A stretch of 64,000 nt of DNA from Tengunoibacter tsumagoiensis (GTDB lineage Bacteria > Chloroflexota > Ktedonobacteria > Ktedonobacterales > Ktedonobacteraceae): assembly GCF_003967535.1 (NCBI RefSeq), contig NZ_BIFR01000002.1:434001-498000 (forward strand). Reading direction: 5' to 3'. Below the pieces are notes generated by a model, which saw only the letters and a program-made list of their open reading frames with translations, did not search any database and was not told the origin of the DNA. Of this stretch, positions 17,628-26,747 are shown piece after piece. Both the position numbers and the translations under genes were made by a program. The stretch's first letter is position 1, and every line of letters begins with the position of its first letter.

Positions 17628-18398
17628 TTATGGAAGAAGTGATCCTGGTCCGCTGACCTGTTGCAGGGCCCAGACCAGGACCTCTTGCTGTTCAGCATAA
17701 TGGAAGAGCGGCTGCGTATCGGGTAGAACAATCCCCTGTGCCAGAGCCATCGTATTCTGAAGTATTTCTGCCTCAGCAAGCTGTAATGGCCACTGGATAT
17801 GATGAATATCTCCGCGATAGAGCTTTGTACCAGAGAATGTGTAGAGAGCATAGCGTTCTGTGAGCCAGTATTCAATAGAATGTACCTGCGCGAGCGCGAC
17901 AGGGGCCAGAGGACGATAGAATGCCTCATACTCAGCTCTGGCAGCACCACGATGGGTGCGATGACTACAATAATGCAGCCTCTCTCCCTCCCACTGATTT
18001 CTCATGATCGCATTGAAATAGGGTAGATGAAAGACCGAGCGAGCAATCGCCACTGCGATTGGATTACCTGCATCCAGACTAAAGAAGTAGACGCCGGGGA
18101 CTCCATGGGCACGCACATAGGTGCGAACATTGAGTTCTGGAAAAGCAGAGAGCCCTTTTACAGCAGGCAGACCGCGTGGATGGACATTACTCATATTGAA
18201 AGGCACCACGCCCACCCAGGCCTCACCCTCAAAGAGATCAATCTCCAGCAGTTCAGGAATCAGTGGGCGCAAGATCGATGGATTGACGGGCCAATGGGCA
18301 AAAAGCAGCTCTTGCCAGGTCTGAGTCATCACCCAGGGCTGAGTTGGAAGTGGTAAACTGCGATGAGCAATCTCTTGTAGAAGTGCTGATGCGTTCAT
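17628..18398 (-). CDS. DUF2071 (YqjF-like) family protein
   Basis: A 256-residue protein matching the DUF2071/YqjF pattern: WQELLFAHWPVNPSILRPLIP at the start, GEAWVGVVPFNMSNVHPRGLPAV at about residues 55-77, then ELNVRTYVRAHGVPGVYFFSLDA. The biochemical role of the family is unknown; the fold resembles acetoacetate decarboxylase. The longest frame starts at 18524, but AAGGATGAATTTT places the start at ATG 18398. It is read away from the next gene and shares a control region containing short tandem repeats. Confidence 0.8.
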   Translation of the reverse strand: MNASALLQEIAHRSLPLPTQPWVMTQTWQELLFAHWPVNPSILRPLIPELLEIDLFEGEAWVGVVPFNMSNVHPRGLPAVKGLSAFPELNVRTYVRAHGVPGVYFFSLDAGNPIAVAIARSVFHLPYFNAIMRNQWEGERLHYCSHRTHRGAARAEYEAFYRPLAPVALAQVHSIEYWLTERYALYTFSGTKLYRGDIHHIQWPLQLAEAEILQNTMALAQGIVLPDTQPLFHYAEQQEVLVWALQQVSGPGSLLP

Positions 18399-18432
18399 AA
18401 AATTCATCCTTAGAGCAGCGTAAGAAAAAGAT

Positions 18433-18476
18433 ATCGCAAGGATATAGCAAGTACATAGCAAGTACATAGCAAGTAT
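18433..18476. repeat. Four 11-bp tandem units in a divergent promoter region
   Basis: ATAGCAAGTAC occurs at 18444-18454 and 18455-18465, then ATAGCAAGTAT at 18466-18476. A decayed copy, ATCGCAAGGAT, precedes them at 18433-18443. The 11-base period places the units on one DNA face. Confidence 0.85.
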
Positions 18477-18615
18477 AAAATTTGCAGGAATATCTATGCA
18501 ACTTTTAACCATGAGCGGACTCATGAAAAGGTATGAAGAGGGTCAGAATATTTTGCATTGTTCGGCTAATGAGCATACAATAAAGGAGAAAAATGATTAT
18601 AATCGGAGGCAAATT

Positions 18616-19779
18616 ATGCATCCACTGATCCAGAAAATCCTCTCTAGCTTAGAGAATATTCAAAGGCATCAAAGCATTCAAAAACATTATCAGGTCATTG
18701 ACCTGTTGGCTAGCGGTGGAAAAGTTGAGATGCTCTATGATCTGGCCGTTGCGTTGGAAGAGAACCAGTGGGAGCTCTCTGATCTATGGGCGGTAGATAG
18801 TCTATTTGATTACCTCGAGCGTGTACTTGCGCTTAATGCTGGTCAGATCTATGCGGAGACGCTGGTCAAAGTATTAGCGCTTCCTCGCACAAAGAGGCTG
18901 CGCAATCCCGATTTTGCAACTGAACGGGTCTGCTATCTGGCCGCATTACTGGCAAGCAAACAGGATATGATAGTCTTACAGGCTCTGGTACAGAAGGAGC
19001 AAGAGAATCCAGCCATCCAGGAGTTTCTCTGTGCCTTAATTCAAGAGATGATTCTTCGTGGCCTGCCCTGCGCTGAGGATCTGCTTATTGTTGCATTTAT
19101 CGAAAAGATGCGTGAACTGGCCCATCCCCTGGCTATGTTGCCATTAGAGTTGACAAATCTTGAAGCCAACCTTCCCCTTGCAACCTATGGCTTGCGCTAC
19201 ACCAATTCGCCCTTACCTTCCAGTCAGGTGCCCGAAGGATTGAGCCCTACTTTGTATCCACATGCGTTACGAGATGTTCATGTGACCGATATTTCTTCTC
19301 AGGCGGTGATCGATAAGATGCGGGCCGCTGTCTGGGACTGGTCGCATGGAACGTGGGAGGCCAGAGCCGTTCAGCTTGACCAGACCATCTCAACAGACCA
19401 TCTTTCCGGGCGTCTCTTGCGTCAACTGGGCGTGAGCTGTGTACAGAACACTGAAGGCGATAAGATCTTTCTATCGATTATCACTGGCGAGGATGCGCTG
19501 CGTATTCTCTTTGCTGCGGCCTCTGCCGGCGGGTCCTACGATCAAGGACATTATGGGGCCTATGGTCGGTTGGATGCCTGGAATTCTCTTGGAGGACTGG
19601 TGGGAGCTCATGAACAGGCCTCGGTGATAGAGATTGCAAAGCTAGTACGAGAGAGCCTCTGGTGTTATTTTCGAGCTGACAATGAATGGTTTTATCAACA
19701 ACCATGGGATATTGGATTGCTTGCCATTCGCCCAGATCGTAGCTCGCTTGGTATTATCGCTGCGACTGCAACCTATTAG
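18616..19779 (+). CDS. Conserved hypothetical protein (possibly DUF6183)
   Basis: A 387-residue soluble protein, helical over most of its length. The N-terminal half (HPLIQKILSSLENIQ onward) looks like helical repeats. The C-terminal third has the conserved-looking segments GGSYDQGHYGAYGRLDAWNS and WYFRAD-like WCYFRADNEWFYQQPWD. The overall pattern recalls the DUF6183 family, whose role is unknown; I am not certain of this match. GGAGG six bases before ATG 18616 decides the start; the frame extends 40 codons further upstream without a site. Upstream are the 11-bp tandem repeats. Confidence 0.65.
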   Translation: MHPLIQKILSSLENIQRHQSIQKHYQVIDLLASGGKVEMLYDLAVALEENQWELSDLWAVDSLFDYLERVLALNAGQIYAETLVKVLALPRTKRLRNPDFATERVCYLAALLASKQDMIVLQALVQKEQENPAIQEFLCALIQEMILRGLPCAEDLLIVAFIEKMRELAHPLAMLPLELTNLEANLPLATYGLRYTNSPLPSSQVPEGLSPTLYPHALRDVHVTDISSQAVIDKMRAAVWDWSHGTWEARAVQLDQTISTDHLSGRLLRQLGVSCVQNTEGDKIFLSIITGEDALRILFAAASAGGSYDQGHYGAYGRLDAWNSLGGLVGAHEQASVIEIAKLVRESLWCYFRADNEWFYQQPWDIGLLAIRPDRSSLGIIAATATY

Positions 19780-19869
19780 CCAGAGTAAAGAACTTGTCGC
19801 ACAAACGTGGTAGAATAAAAGCAAGCCATCGTTGGTATTGCAATGAGTTATGAGAGGAATATTTGTATT

Positions 19870-20913
19870 ATGACAGCTGATAGTCGCAAAGGGAAGAGTC
19901 CTTACAGCGCCCATATTGCTCAAGATCCAGAGATTGCATCGACTGTAATCTCCCTCCATTACGAACAGGCGGACGACCCAACTCGTAGCCTTACCGTAGG
20001 AATTGCACCGGAATTAGGGAGCAATCTGTTTCGTTTGCGACTTGGAGAGAAAAATCTTCTCTACTATGATGCCGCAGGTCTCCAGAGAAAAGATTTTACG
20101 GGGAATTTTGTGCTCTGGCCTTTTCCCAATCGCGTTCGCGAGAGACGTTATAGCTATCAAGGGCAGGATTATTCTCTGGAAGAGGTCGTGCGTGTCCCTG
20201 GAGACAAAGCACTTGTCCATGGCCTTGTCTTTGATCAGGCCTGGAATTATGAGCAGCCTATCATTACAGACGAATCTGCCAGCGTGACAACCTTTATTGA
20301 CCTGGCCCCTGGCAAGAAATTTTTTACCGCATATCCATTTGAGAGCCGGCTCTCTCTGACCTATACATTGACACAGCATGGAGTCTCGATTCACTATACT
20401 GTAGAGAACAAAGGCGAGAAAGATCTTCCATTTGGTTTTGCCCTCCACCCTTATTTTACCACCCTTACTGGCGCCGAACATACAACAGTAAGTATACCTG
20501 CCAACTCTGTTATGGAGGCTGATGGAGCCCTGTTGCCAACGGGTCGTCTATTAGATGTCAATACCGTGATGTATAAGATGTTTGATCTGCGCGAGCCGGT
20601 TCCTGTAAGCCATCTTAAACTTGATCATGTCTACACAGACCTGACCCCAGGCGCCCCTGTGATCCTGGATTATGGCGATCTTGATTTTAAGCTTCATATT
20701 TCGGGCAGCGATGATTTCACCCACTGCGTCATCTATACCCTATCTCATGGTGCGCCATTCCTCTGTGTTGAGCATCAGACCTGCTCTACCGATGCGATCA
20801 ATCTTCATCATCAAGGTCCTGAGCGTCAGCAAATGGCCCATCTATTGGAAGTCAAGCCAGGTGAAAGCAGCACTGGAAGCCTGCACTACACCATCAAATT
20901 TGACGAAAAATAG
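19870..20913 (+). CDS. Aldose 1-epimerase-like mutarotase
   Basis: A 347-residue beta-sandwich enzyme of the GalM/YihR type. Family landmarks are FVLWPFPNRVRERRY near residue 75, ALVHGLVFD (the conserved His at about 107), FGFALHPYFTT (second His, about 185) and the late LCVEHQTCSTDAIN, whose Glu is the catalytic base. It interconverts alpha and beta anomers of hexoses. ATG 19870 after GAGAGGAA is preferred; ATG 19843 has no site. It is a single gene ending at a strong shared hairpin. Confidence 0.85.
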   Translation: MTADSRKGKSPYSAHIAQDPEIASTVISLHYEQADDPTRSLTVGIAPELGSNLFRLRLGEKNLLYYDAAGLQRKDFTGNFVLWPFPNRVRERRYSYQGQDYSLEEVVRVPGDKALVHGLVFDQAWNYEQPIITDESASVTTFIDLAPGKKFFTAYPFESRLSLTYTLTQHGVSIHYTVENKGEKDLPFGFALHPYFTTLTGAEHTTVSIPANSVMEADGALLPTGRLLDVNTVMYKMFDLREPVPVSHLKLDHVYTDLTPGAPVILDYGDLDFKLHISGSDDFTHCVIYTLSHGAPFLCVEHQTCSTDAINLHHQGPERQQMAHLLEVKPGESSTGSLHYTIKFDEK

Positions 20914-20939
20914 GTATCGTACTGGCAGCATTCAGACGA

Positions 20940-20984
20940 GAAAGAAGATGAGGCAGCTTCTTTTCGGTCGCCTCATCTTCTTTC
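20940..20984. terminator. Perfect 15-bp bidirectional terminator
   Basis: GAAAGAAGATGAGGC (20940-20954) pairs with GCCTCATCTTCTTTC (20970-20984). It lies between the convergent epimerase and MaoC-phosphotransacylase genes and touches the stop codon of the latter. Confidence 0.8.
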
Positions 20985-22381
20985 TAGAGCGCACGCTGAG
21001 TATTATGATTAGCCACCAGCATTCCTAGAGCGCTACTGGCCTTTCGAGCCAGCTCACTATCTGCTCGGCTGGTTAACACAATTGGCACCTTCGCGCCCAG
21101 GACGATACCAGCGGCAAGTGCATCGGCCAGATAGACGAGCTGTTTGAACAGCATATTGCCGCTCTCCAGATCGGGAACGACCAGGATATCCACTTCACCA
21201 GAGACGGGCGAGGTCATATGTTTGATCTGCGCAGCATGAGCTGAAATGGCATTATCGAAGGCCATCGGACCATCGATGATCCCGCCAGTAATCTGTCCTC
21301 GGTCGGCCATCTTACACAGGGCCGCAGCATCGAGTGTTGAAGGAATCGCCTGATTAATCGTCTCAACAGCCGATAAGATCGCTACTTTTGGAGAGTGGAT
21401 GCCCAGAATATGGACAAAATCGATGGCATTCTGAACAATATCGGTCTTTGTAATCAGATCGGGCTGAATATTGATGGCAGCATCGGTAATGAAGAGCGGC
21501 TTACTATATTCGGGGACATCCATTGCAAAGACGTGAGTAATGCGACGTCCAGTGCGGAGTCCACCCTCGCGAGCGACGACCGCATGCATCAGTTCATCAG
21601 TATGCAGGGAGCCCTTCATGAGCATCTGAACAACATTCGTGCGAGCCAGTTCAGCAGCTTTGATCGCAGCAGCATGGCTATGGGGTGCATCAATAATTTC
21701 GATTCCAGAGAGATCCGCGCCCATTTTTTCAGCAGTAGCCTGAATTTTGGCCAGTGGACCTACAAGTACCGGAATAATCAGGTTCTCCTGCATCGCTTCT
21801 AGAGCGCCTCCCAGCGAAACGTCGTCAGTGGGATGAACAACAGCAGTGCGTACTGCGGGCTTGCCAGTAGTGAGCGCAATCAATTGTCGATAGTGCCGAT
21901 AGGGATCATGAAGCTCGACATTGGGCAAGTGGATCGCCGCCCGGCGGATCTTATCCGTGGGAGCCTTTACCGTTGCATTGCCGCGAAATACTTCTCGCCC
22001 TTCTTGATTGGTTGCATAGCAATCAAGCGTCACCTGTTGATTGGCAATATCCTTTTCTCGGACACAGACTTCGACGTGTAAGCGATCACCCAGGTGGACT
22101 GAGCCATTAAAAGAGAGATTCTGGCTCAAGTACGTTGTGCCAGGACCAGGAAGCTTGGTGCCCAGGAGAGCGGAAACGAGGGATGCGCCCCACATAGAAT
22201 GGCCAACGAACTGGGCCGCCCCCGTAGTGCTCAAAAAATCCTGATCGACATGAAGTGGATTGATATTTCCGGATACAACGGCAAACAATTGAATATCTCG
22301 TTGTGTGAGCACGCGTTCCAGGGACGCCGTCTCACCGACCTTTATCTCATCAATGGTGCGATTTTCTAGCATCTGATCCAT
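20984..22381 (-). CDS. MaoC hydratase - phosphate acetyl/butyryltransferase fusion
   Basis: A 465-residue two-part enzyme. Residues about 10-140 are a MaoC/hot-dog (R)-enoyl-CoA hydratase domain with VVSGNINPLHVDQDF and GHSMWGASLVSALLG. After a linker, residues about 165-465 form a phosphotransacylase of the Ptb/Pta type with PALVGP-like IPVLVGPLAKI, MLMKGSLHTDELM and GILSAVE-like AILSAVETIN. Such fusions are known as bifunctional enoyl-CoA hydratase/phosphate acetyltransferase. The pairing suggests conversion of short enoyl-CoA or acyl-CoA to acyl phosphates. TAGGAGCGAACAA sets the start at 22381. Confidence 0.88.
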   Translation of the reverse strand: MDQMLENRTIDEIKVGETASLERVLTQRDIQLFAVVSGNINPLHVDQDFLSTTGAAQFVGHSMWGASLVSALLGTKLPGPGTTYLSQNLSFNGSVHLGDRLHVEVCVREKDIANQQVTLDCYATNQEGREVFRGNATVKAPTDKIRRAAIHLPNVELHDPYRHYRQLIALTTGKPAVRTAVVHPTDDVSLGGALEAMQENLIIPVLVGPLAKIQATAEKMGADLSGIEIIDAPHSHAAAIKAAELARTNVVQMLMKGSLHTDELMHAVVAREGGLRTGRRITHVFAMDVPEYSKPLFITDAAINIQPDLITKTDIVQNAIDFVHILGIHSPKVAILSAVETINQAIPSTLDAAALCKMADRGQITGGIIDGPMAFDNAISAHAAQIKHMTSPVSGEVDILVVPDLESGNMLFKQLVYLADALAAGIVLGAKVPIVLTSRADSELARKASSALGMLVANHNTQRAL

Positions 22382-22597
22382 TTGTTCGCTCCTACATAAT
22401 TCTTCTTCTCTCATTATTATACTACTGATAGAAGCTCTTTATTGATAGTAGAAGACCAATTATTGCATCTTGAGACGTCATTGTGATGAACGATAGGGTA
22501 TCAAAGCTGTAACATTTTGTTCTGCTATAGTGAATATAAGGTGAGGAAGAAATCTTTCCTCCCTTGTCGCTAGCAACAAGAGTATATGTCTCGCAAG

Positions 22598-22651
22598 AGA
22601 TAGACTTCAGACAACCCATTAAAGAGATAGACTTTAAACAACCTGTTAAGG
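22598..22651 (+). repeat. 27-bp tandem repeat before the sigma-factor start
   Basis: Two 27-base units differ at five positions. If read in the sigma-factor frame they give EIDFRQPIK and EIDFKQPVK, where three differences are silent and two are conservative. Confidence 0.7.
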
Positions 22652-22662
22652 AAGGGACGCAG

Positions 22663-23352
22663 ATGAAACTGAGTCGGCAACAGCCTGCGGCTCCCCATGT
22701 GACGCCAGCCGCCAGAGAACTGGCCAGGCAGCAATTGCTGGATTTTTTAACCGAGCAGACGCCAGCGCTGCTAGGCACATTACGTAGTTACGTGCAAAGG
22801 ATGGGCCTGGCACAGAATGGAGAGATCAGCGCGGTTGCTGCTGACGTCCTCCAGGAGGTCGTTGTAGAGGCGCTTGAGCATAGCGAGCGTTTTGATCCCA
22901 CGCGCCAGCCTATGGCCTGGCTCCTTGGGATTGCGCTCAATGTCATTAAGCGCAAACGGACTGAGGTAGCGAAACGTTCCCAGCGGGAGCTCTCATTCGC
23001 TCACTTAACGGTGCTTCGTTCAGAGCATCAGGAAAGCTCAGCCGCAGAGAACCTTCTGGAACAATTGGTATCGTGTTCAATCGAAGGGCCAGAGAGAAAA
23101 CTTGAGTCTGACGAGCAGGCTCAATTCATTCTCTCTCTGGTCTCTGATGAAGATCGTAAGGTCCTGCAACTGGCTATTGTACATGATTTTGAGCGAGACG
23201 TGCTGGCGCAGGCTCTGGGCATTACCGCCGTAGCGGCCCGCGTCCGTCTACATCGAGCTCTGGCTCGTTTACGCATAGCCTGGCAAGCTTTACAACAGCA
23301 ACAGCAAGTAGGAGAGCAACAGATAACGTCTCTAGAAAGGAAAACCAGATGA
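22663..23352 (+). CDS. ECF-type RNA polymerase sigma factor
   Basis: A 229-residue sigma-70 relative with region 2 (about residues 30-100: VLQEVVVEALEHSERFDPTRQPMAWLLGIALNVI, read as two motifs) and region 4 (about 150-205: EDRKVLQLAIVHDFERDVLAQALGI, ending VRLHRALARLR). It redirects RNA polymerase to a small regulon, presumably held back by the next gene's product, with which it overlaps by 4 bases. AAGGAAGGGACGCAG precedes ATG 22663. The frame is open 33 codons further up to a TTG at 22564, where a repeat with a coding-like substitution pattern makes a longer form possible. Confidence 0.85.
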   Translation: MKLSRQQPAAPHVTPAARELARQQLLDFLTEQTPALLGTLRSYVQRMGLAQNGEISAVAADVLQEVVVEALEHSERFDPTRQPMAWLLGIALNVIKRKRTEVAKRSQRELSFAHLTVLRSEHQESSAAENLLEQLVSCSIEGPERKLESDEQAQFILSLVSDEDRKVLQLAIVHDFERDVLAQALGITAVAARVRLHRALARLRIAWQALQQQQQVGEQQITSLERKTR

Positions 23353-24587
23353 AGAAGCAAGGAGATGTTCTCAACCAGCAGCGTCTGCGCGCTTTTTACC
23401 GATACAATCAAGCCATGGAGGCTGGCGATGCTCAAGTACTTGCTGCTGTGCTTGCTGAGGCCGAGCAGGATAGCGTCCTTGAACGAATGATCATGGAGCT
23501 CAATGAAGTCTATCAGATAGAGGATCGTGCCGTACCTCATGTTGATGAAGTGGCAGAGGTACAGGCCATGATCGTAGCGCAATTTGGAGAGAACACTATG
23601 TCTGAGAAGATTCAAACACCTCTTGTTGCTACGCTAGGCCAACAAGATGAGCAGACACGCAGTAAACGGCCATTGATAGTTGCTCAGTGGTATCAGAAGC
23701 GTGCCACCTGGGTCGCCGCAGCGGTCGCTGGCCTATTGATCTGTCTGGCTATCCTTCCCGGAACCAGCGTTGTTGCTGCCCAATTTTTAGCGCTGTTCCG
23801 TCCACAGCAATTTCAGGCTCAGCCCGTACTTAATCCGCAGCAGTTGCGGCGCGACTTCCTTTTGTATGTCCAGAACTTTGGCACCGTCGATATACAGCCC
23901 ATTGAAAAGACAGCTGCCGGCGATGATTATAACACTCTCCCCGAATCGAGGATGACCCGGGCAGATGTCGAGAGCGCCCTTGGGCATCATATCAGCCTGC
24001 CCAGCCAGTTGCCCGCAGGTGCTGGACCTCAGCTACAGTTTTCGCTGTTTCGTGGTGAGCAAGGAACCTTCGTTTTTCATAGCGATCAGGTGCGAGCCTA
24101 TCTAACCCAGACGGGCCAGAGTAGCGTCCAGATTCCAGCCCAGTTAGATGGAGCGACGTTTACCATCAACATGGATTCGGGCGTCATTGCCAACTATTAT
24201 GCGAGCTGTCAGATCAATACGCAGAATGATCGTGTCTGTAGAGGTGGAACACCATTTCTGTTAACAGAGCTGCCCACCCCGATTGTGAAGGCAACTGGTA
24301 GAGCCTCTCTCAACGACCTGCGAAGCTTTATGCTCTCATTGCCCAAACTTTCAACGGATATGCGCAGTCTAATCCAGCACCTTGACGTTAATAGCGGAGT
24401 AATCCCCATTCCCATTCCTGAGACCATTGCTGCCCAGCAGGTAAAAGTTCAGGGCGCATCTGGCCTCCTGCTTTCTGATAGTACTATGAATGTGCTGCTC
24501 TGGCAGAGCAATAATATCATCTACGCCATTGGCACAACTGGTGGTGATAGTGCAAAAATTATGGATGCTGCCAACTCACTTCGTTAA
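23349..24587 (+). CDS. Membrane-anchored putative anti-sigma factor
   Basis: A 412-residue protein coupled to the ECF sigma gene by a 4-base overlap (ATGA). The first 120 residues are cytoplasmic and helical, a place where anti-sigma domains lie. One membrane helix (WVAAAVAGLLICLAILPGTSVV) sits at about 120-141. The C-terminal 270 residues would be outside and carry DUF4367-like beta segments such as LGHHISLPSQLPAGAGPQL. No zinc-binding HxxxCxxC motif is seen. The anti-sigma role is inferred from position and topology. Confidence 0.7.
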   Translation: MKKQGDVLNQQRLRAFYRYNQAMEAGDAQVLAAVLAEAEQDSVLERMIMELNEVYQIEDRAVPHVDEVAEVQAMIVAQFGENTMSEKIQTPLVATLGQQDEQTRSKRPLIVAQWYQKRATWVAAAVAGLLICLAILPGTSVVAAQFLALFRPQQFQAQPVLNPQQLRRDFLLYVQNFGTVDIQPIEKTAAGDDYNTLPESRMTRADVESALGHHISLPSQLPAGAGPQLQFSLFRGEQGTFVFHSDQVRAYLTQTGQSSVQIPAQLDGATFTINMDSGVIANYYASCQINTQNDRVCRGGTPFLLTELPTPIVKATGRASLNDLRSFMLSLPKLSTDMRSLIQHLDVNSGVIPIPIPETIAAQQVKVQGASGLLLSDSTMNVLLWQSNNIIYAIGTTGGDSAKIMDAANSLR

Positions 24588-24614
24588 AAGAGACAGTATG
24601 GAGGTGTGACTGGT

Positions 24615-24654
24615 GATAGAATCAGGATTGCCCGCCAGGCATCCTGATTCTATC
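24615..24654 (+). terminator. 14-bp hairpin between the anti-sigma and ABC genes
   Basis: GATAGAATCAGGAT (24615-24628) and ATCCTGATTCTATC (24641-24654) pair perfectly around a 12-base loop. It separates the sigma pair from the ABC operon. Confidence 0.7.
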
Positions 24655-24679
24655 TATCGATCTATGAAGGACATGAGGA

Positions 24680-25639
24680 ATGAGTGAAGCTGTCATTGAA
24701 GTAGAGGGACTCTGGAAGATCTATCATCAACTGGTAGCTGTGGAAGACGTCCATTTTACTATGTATCGTGGCGAAGCCTTTGGTTTTTTGGGCCCCAATG
24801 GCGCGGGTAAGAGCACTATTGTGAAAATGCTCCTGGGATTAGTGGAACCCACCGCCGGTCGTATTCGCGTATTGGGCGAACCGGTCTCGCACCTGCCCAC
24901 CCGGCGGCGAATTGGCTATCTGCCCGAGCTACCACACTTTCATCGCTGGCTGAAGGCCGGAGAATTTTTGCAGTTTCATGGTCAATTGTATGGCCTGCGA
25001 GGCCAACAGTTGCGGAGTAGGAGCTCAGAGGCACTTGAACTGGTAGGACTGAGTGGAAGAGAGAAGCAGAAGCTCGGCACCTTTTCGAAAGGAATGTTGC
25101 AGCGCATAGGTCTGGCTCAAGCGCTCCTGAATCGGCCCGAGCTCTTGATCCTGGATGAACTTGTCTCAGGTCTGGACCCGGTAGGCGTTCGGGACATGCG
25201 CGAACTGCTACTTCAACTGAAAAGAGAAGGGATCAGCATCTTTCTTAATTCTCATCAGCTTGCAGATGTTGAGGCTCTCTGTGATCGTGTCGCAATCATT
25301 AATCAAGGTCAAATTATCAAAATAGGCGTCCCTGCTCAGCTATTTGTTGAGACCATTGCACTAGATATTCGCGTCGATACCATCACAGATGAATTGCTTG
25401 AACGTCTCAGGGCTGTCACCCTGGCAATTCAGACGCATCCGGCTGATCCTGGAGCACTGACAGTGGAGATTGAACGAGAGGAGATAGCGGCTGATATAGC
25501 TGAGATCATCCATCAAAATGGCCGTCGGCTCTATCTCTTAGCACCTCAGAAAGCCTCACTCGAACATTTATTTTTACAGACTATTGATTCTGCGCGGCAG
25601 AGAGCAAAAACAGCCCTGTCTGAGCAACTGCATGTCTGA
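24680..25639 (+). CDS. ABC transporter ATP-binding protein
   Basis: A 319-residue nucleotide-binding subunit of the ABC-2 export type. Walker A is GPNGAGKST at about residues 38-46, the ABC signature FSKGMLQRIGLAQALL is near 135, and Walker B LLILDELVSGLDPVG is at about 155-169. The switch His is in FLNSHQLADVEAL. The C-terminal 90 residues form the extra domain seen in NatA-like exporters. ATG 24680 follows ATGAGGA. It is followed 12 bases later by its membrane partner. Cargo is not predictable. Confidence 0.92.
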   Translation: MSEAVIEVEGLWKIYHQLVAVEDVHFTMYRGEAFGFLGPNGAGKSTIVKMLLGLVEPTAGRIRVLGEPVSHLPTRRRIGYLPELPHFHRWLKAGEFLQFHGQLYGLRGQQLRSRSSEALELVGLSGREKQKLGTFSKGMLQRIGLAQALLNRPELLILDELVSGLDPVGVRDMRELLLQLKREGISIFLNSHQLADVEALCDRVAIINQGQIIKIGVPAQLFVETIALDIRVDTITDELLERLRAVTLAIQTHPADPGALTVEIEREEIAADIAEIIHQNGRRLYLLAPQKASLEHLFLQTIDSARQRAKTALSEQLHV

Positions 25640-25650
25640 GAGGAACACCC

Positions 25651-26544
25651 ATGGGCTTACTATTGATGACTCGTTTTACCATTCAGGAAGTTTTGCGCAA
25701 ACGCCTGTTTTTAGCTGTTCTGATCTTGAGCCTGATCTTTATTACTGGATTTGCGCTTCTCTTGCACACTGCAATGACAAGTATATTCTACACAGGAACC
25801 AATAAAGAAAGTGTTTCGCAGTTTGATCTCTGGTCTATTGGCGTTTTTATGAGTATTCCTGCGTCATGGTTTGTGCATCTTCTGAGCTGCATATTAACGA
25901 TCTTTGCGGCAGTCAATATGATCTCAGGTGAGATTGAGGCAGGAACCTTTGTCATTATTGTTCCCAAGCCGCTGCACCGCTATGAGATTGTGCTGGGCAA
26001 ATGGCTGGGCTATGCCTTACTGCTGACGGCTTATACAGCAGGGATCTTTTTTGGTTTTCTGAGTGTCATCTACTGGTCAACGGGGTATTGGCCGTCTCAG
26101 AGCTTGAGCGCTTTGGGAACTCTGGAATTGAGCGTCCTCTCACTCTTAGGCCTGACCACTTTAGGAAGCGTGCTCTTTCCAACGGTCGTTAATGGGGCAA
26201 TTATGCTCATCCTCTTTATAGGGGCACCCGTAGCCAGTTTTGTTGCAGGCATTGTCCAATTTACTGCTACCATACAAAATCATGTGAATGTCTCAGATGG
26301 TGCATTACAGAACATGTCAACAGTTGTAAATTTGATCATTCCTACAGATGCTCTCTGGCATGGAACTTCTTACTATCTGCTTCCCACTGTCGCGATGACC
26401 CTGCTTGGACCAACCTCCTCCTTCTTTTCTTTGCCGATCATCTCCGCCCAACAGGTCACGACCGCATTGTTGGTCTGGATTGCCTGCTATATTATCCTCT
26501 TCCCCCTGCTTGCAGCCTGGAGGTTTCAAAAGCGAGATCTTTAA
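25651..26544 (+). CDS. ABC-2 type transporter permease
   Basis: A 297-residue membrane protein with about six hydrophobic helices, including LFLAVLILSLIFITGFALLL near the N terminus, and the ABC-2 permease pattern MISGEIEAGTFVIIVPKPLHRYEIVLGKW (about residues 90-118) between helices 2 and 3. That motif is typical of NosY-like permeases. AGAGGAACACCC precedes the ATG. It forms a two-gene exporter with the ATPase upstream. Confidence 0.88.
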   Translation: MGLLLMTRFTIQEVLRKRLFLAVLILSLIFITGFALLLHTAMTSIFYTGTNKESVSQFDLWSIGVFMSIPASWFVHLLSCILTIFAAVNMISGEIEAGTFVIIVPKPLHRYEIVLGKWLGYALLLTAYTAGIFFGFLSVIYWSTGYWPSQSLSALGTLELSVLSLLGLTTLGSVLFPTVVNGAIMLILFIGAPVASFVAGIVQFTATIQNHVNVSDGALQNMSTVVNLIIPTDALWHGTSYYLLPTVAMTLLGPTSSFFSLPIISAQQVTTALLVWIACYIILFPLLAAWRFQKRDL

Positions 26545-26658
26545 GGCACATGCAGCAAGCGACATTCCCACAAGCGTAGCTTCCAGCCATGCTGCTGATA
26601 CTCAGATGTGGGCCTGTAGATCCAGGCTTGAATGAGAGAGAAGTGAGTCATTGAAAAC

Positions 26659-26692
26659 GGGCGCTTCTCTCTTGCTTCAGAGAGAGTCGCCC
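26659..26692. terminator. Hairpin between convergent ABC permease and dps genes
   Basis: GGGCGCTTCTCTC and GAGAGAGTCGCCC pair with two mismatches around TTGCTTCA. Confidence 0.6.
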
Positions 26693-26747
26693 GCTTCATT
26701 TGTGAAGGCCGAGAATATATCGTGTGGCCGCATTGCTGGGTAAAGGG

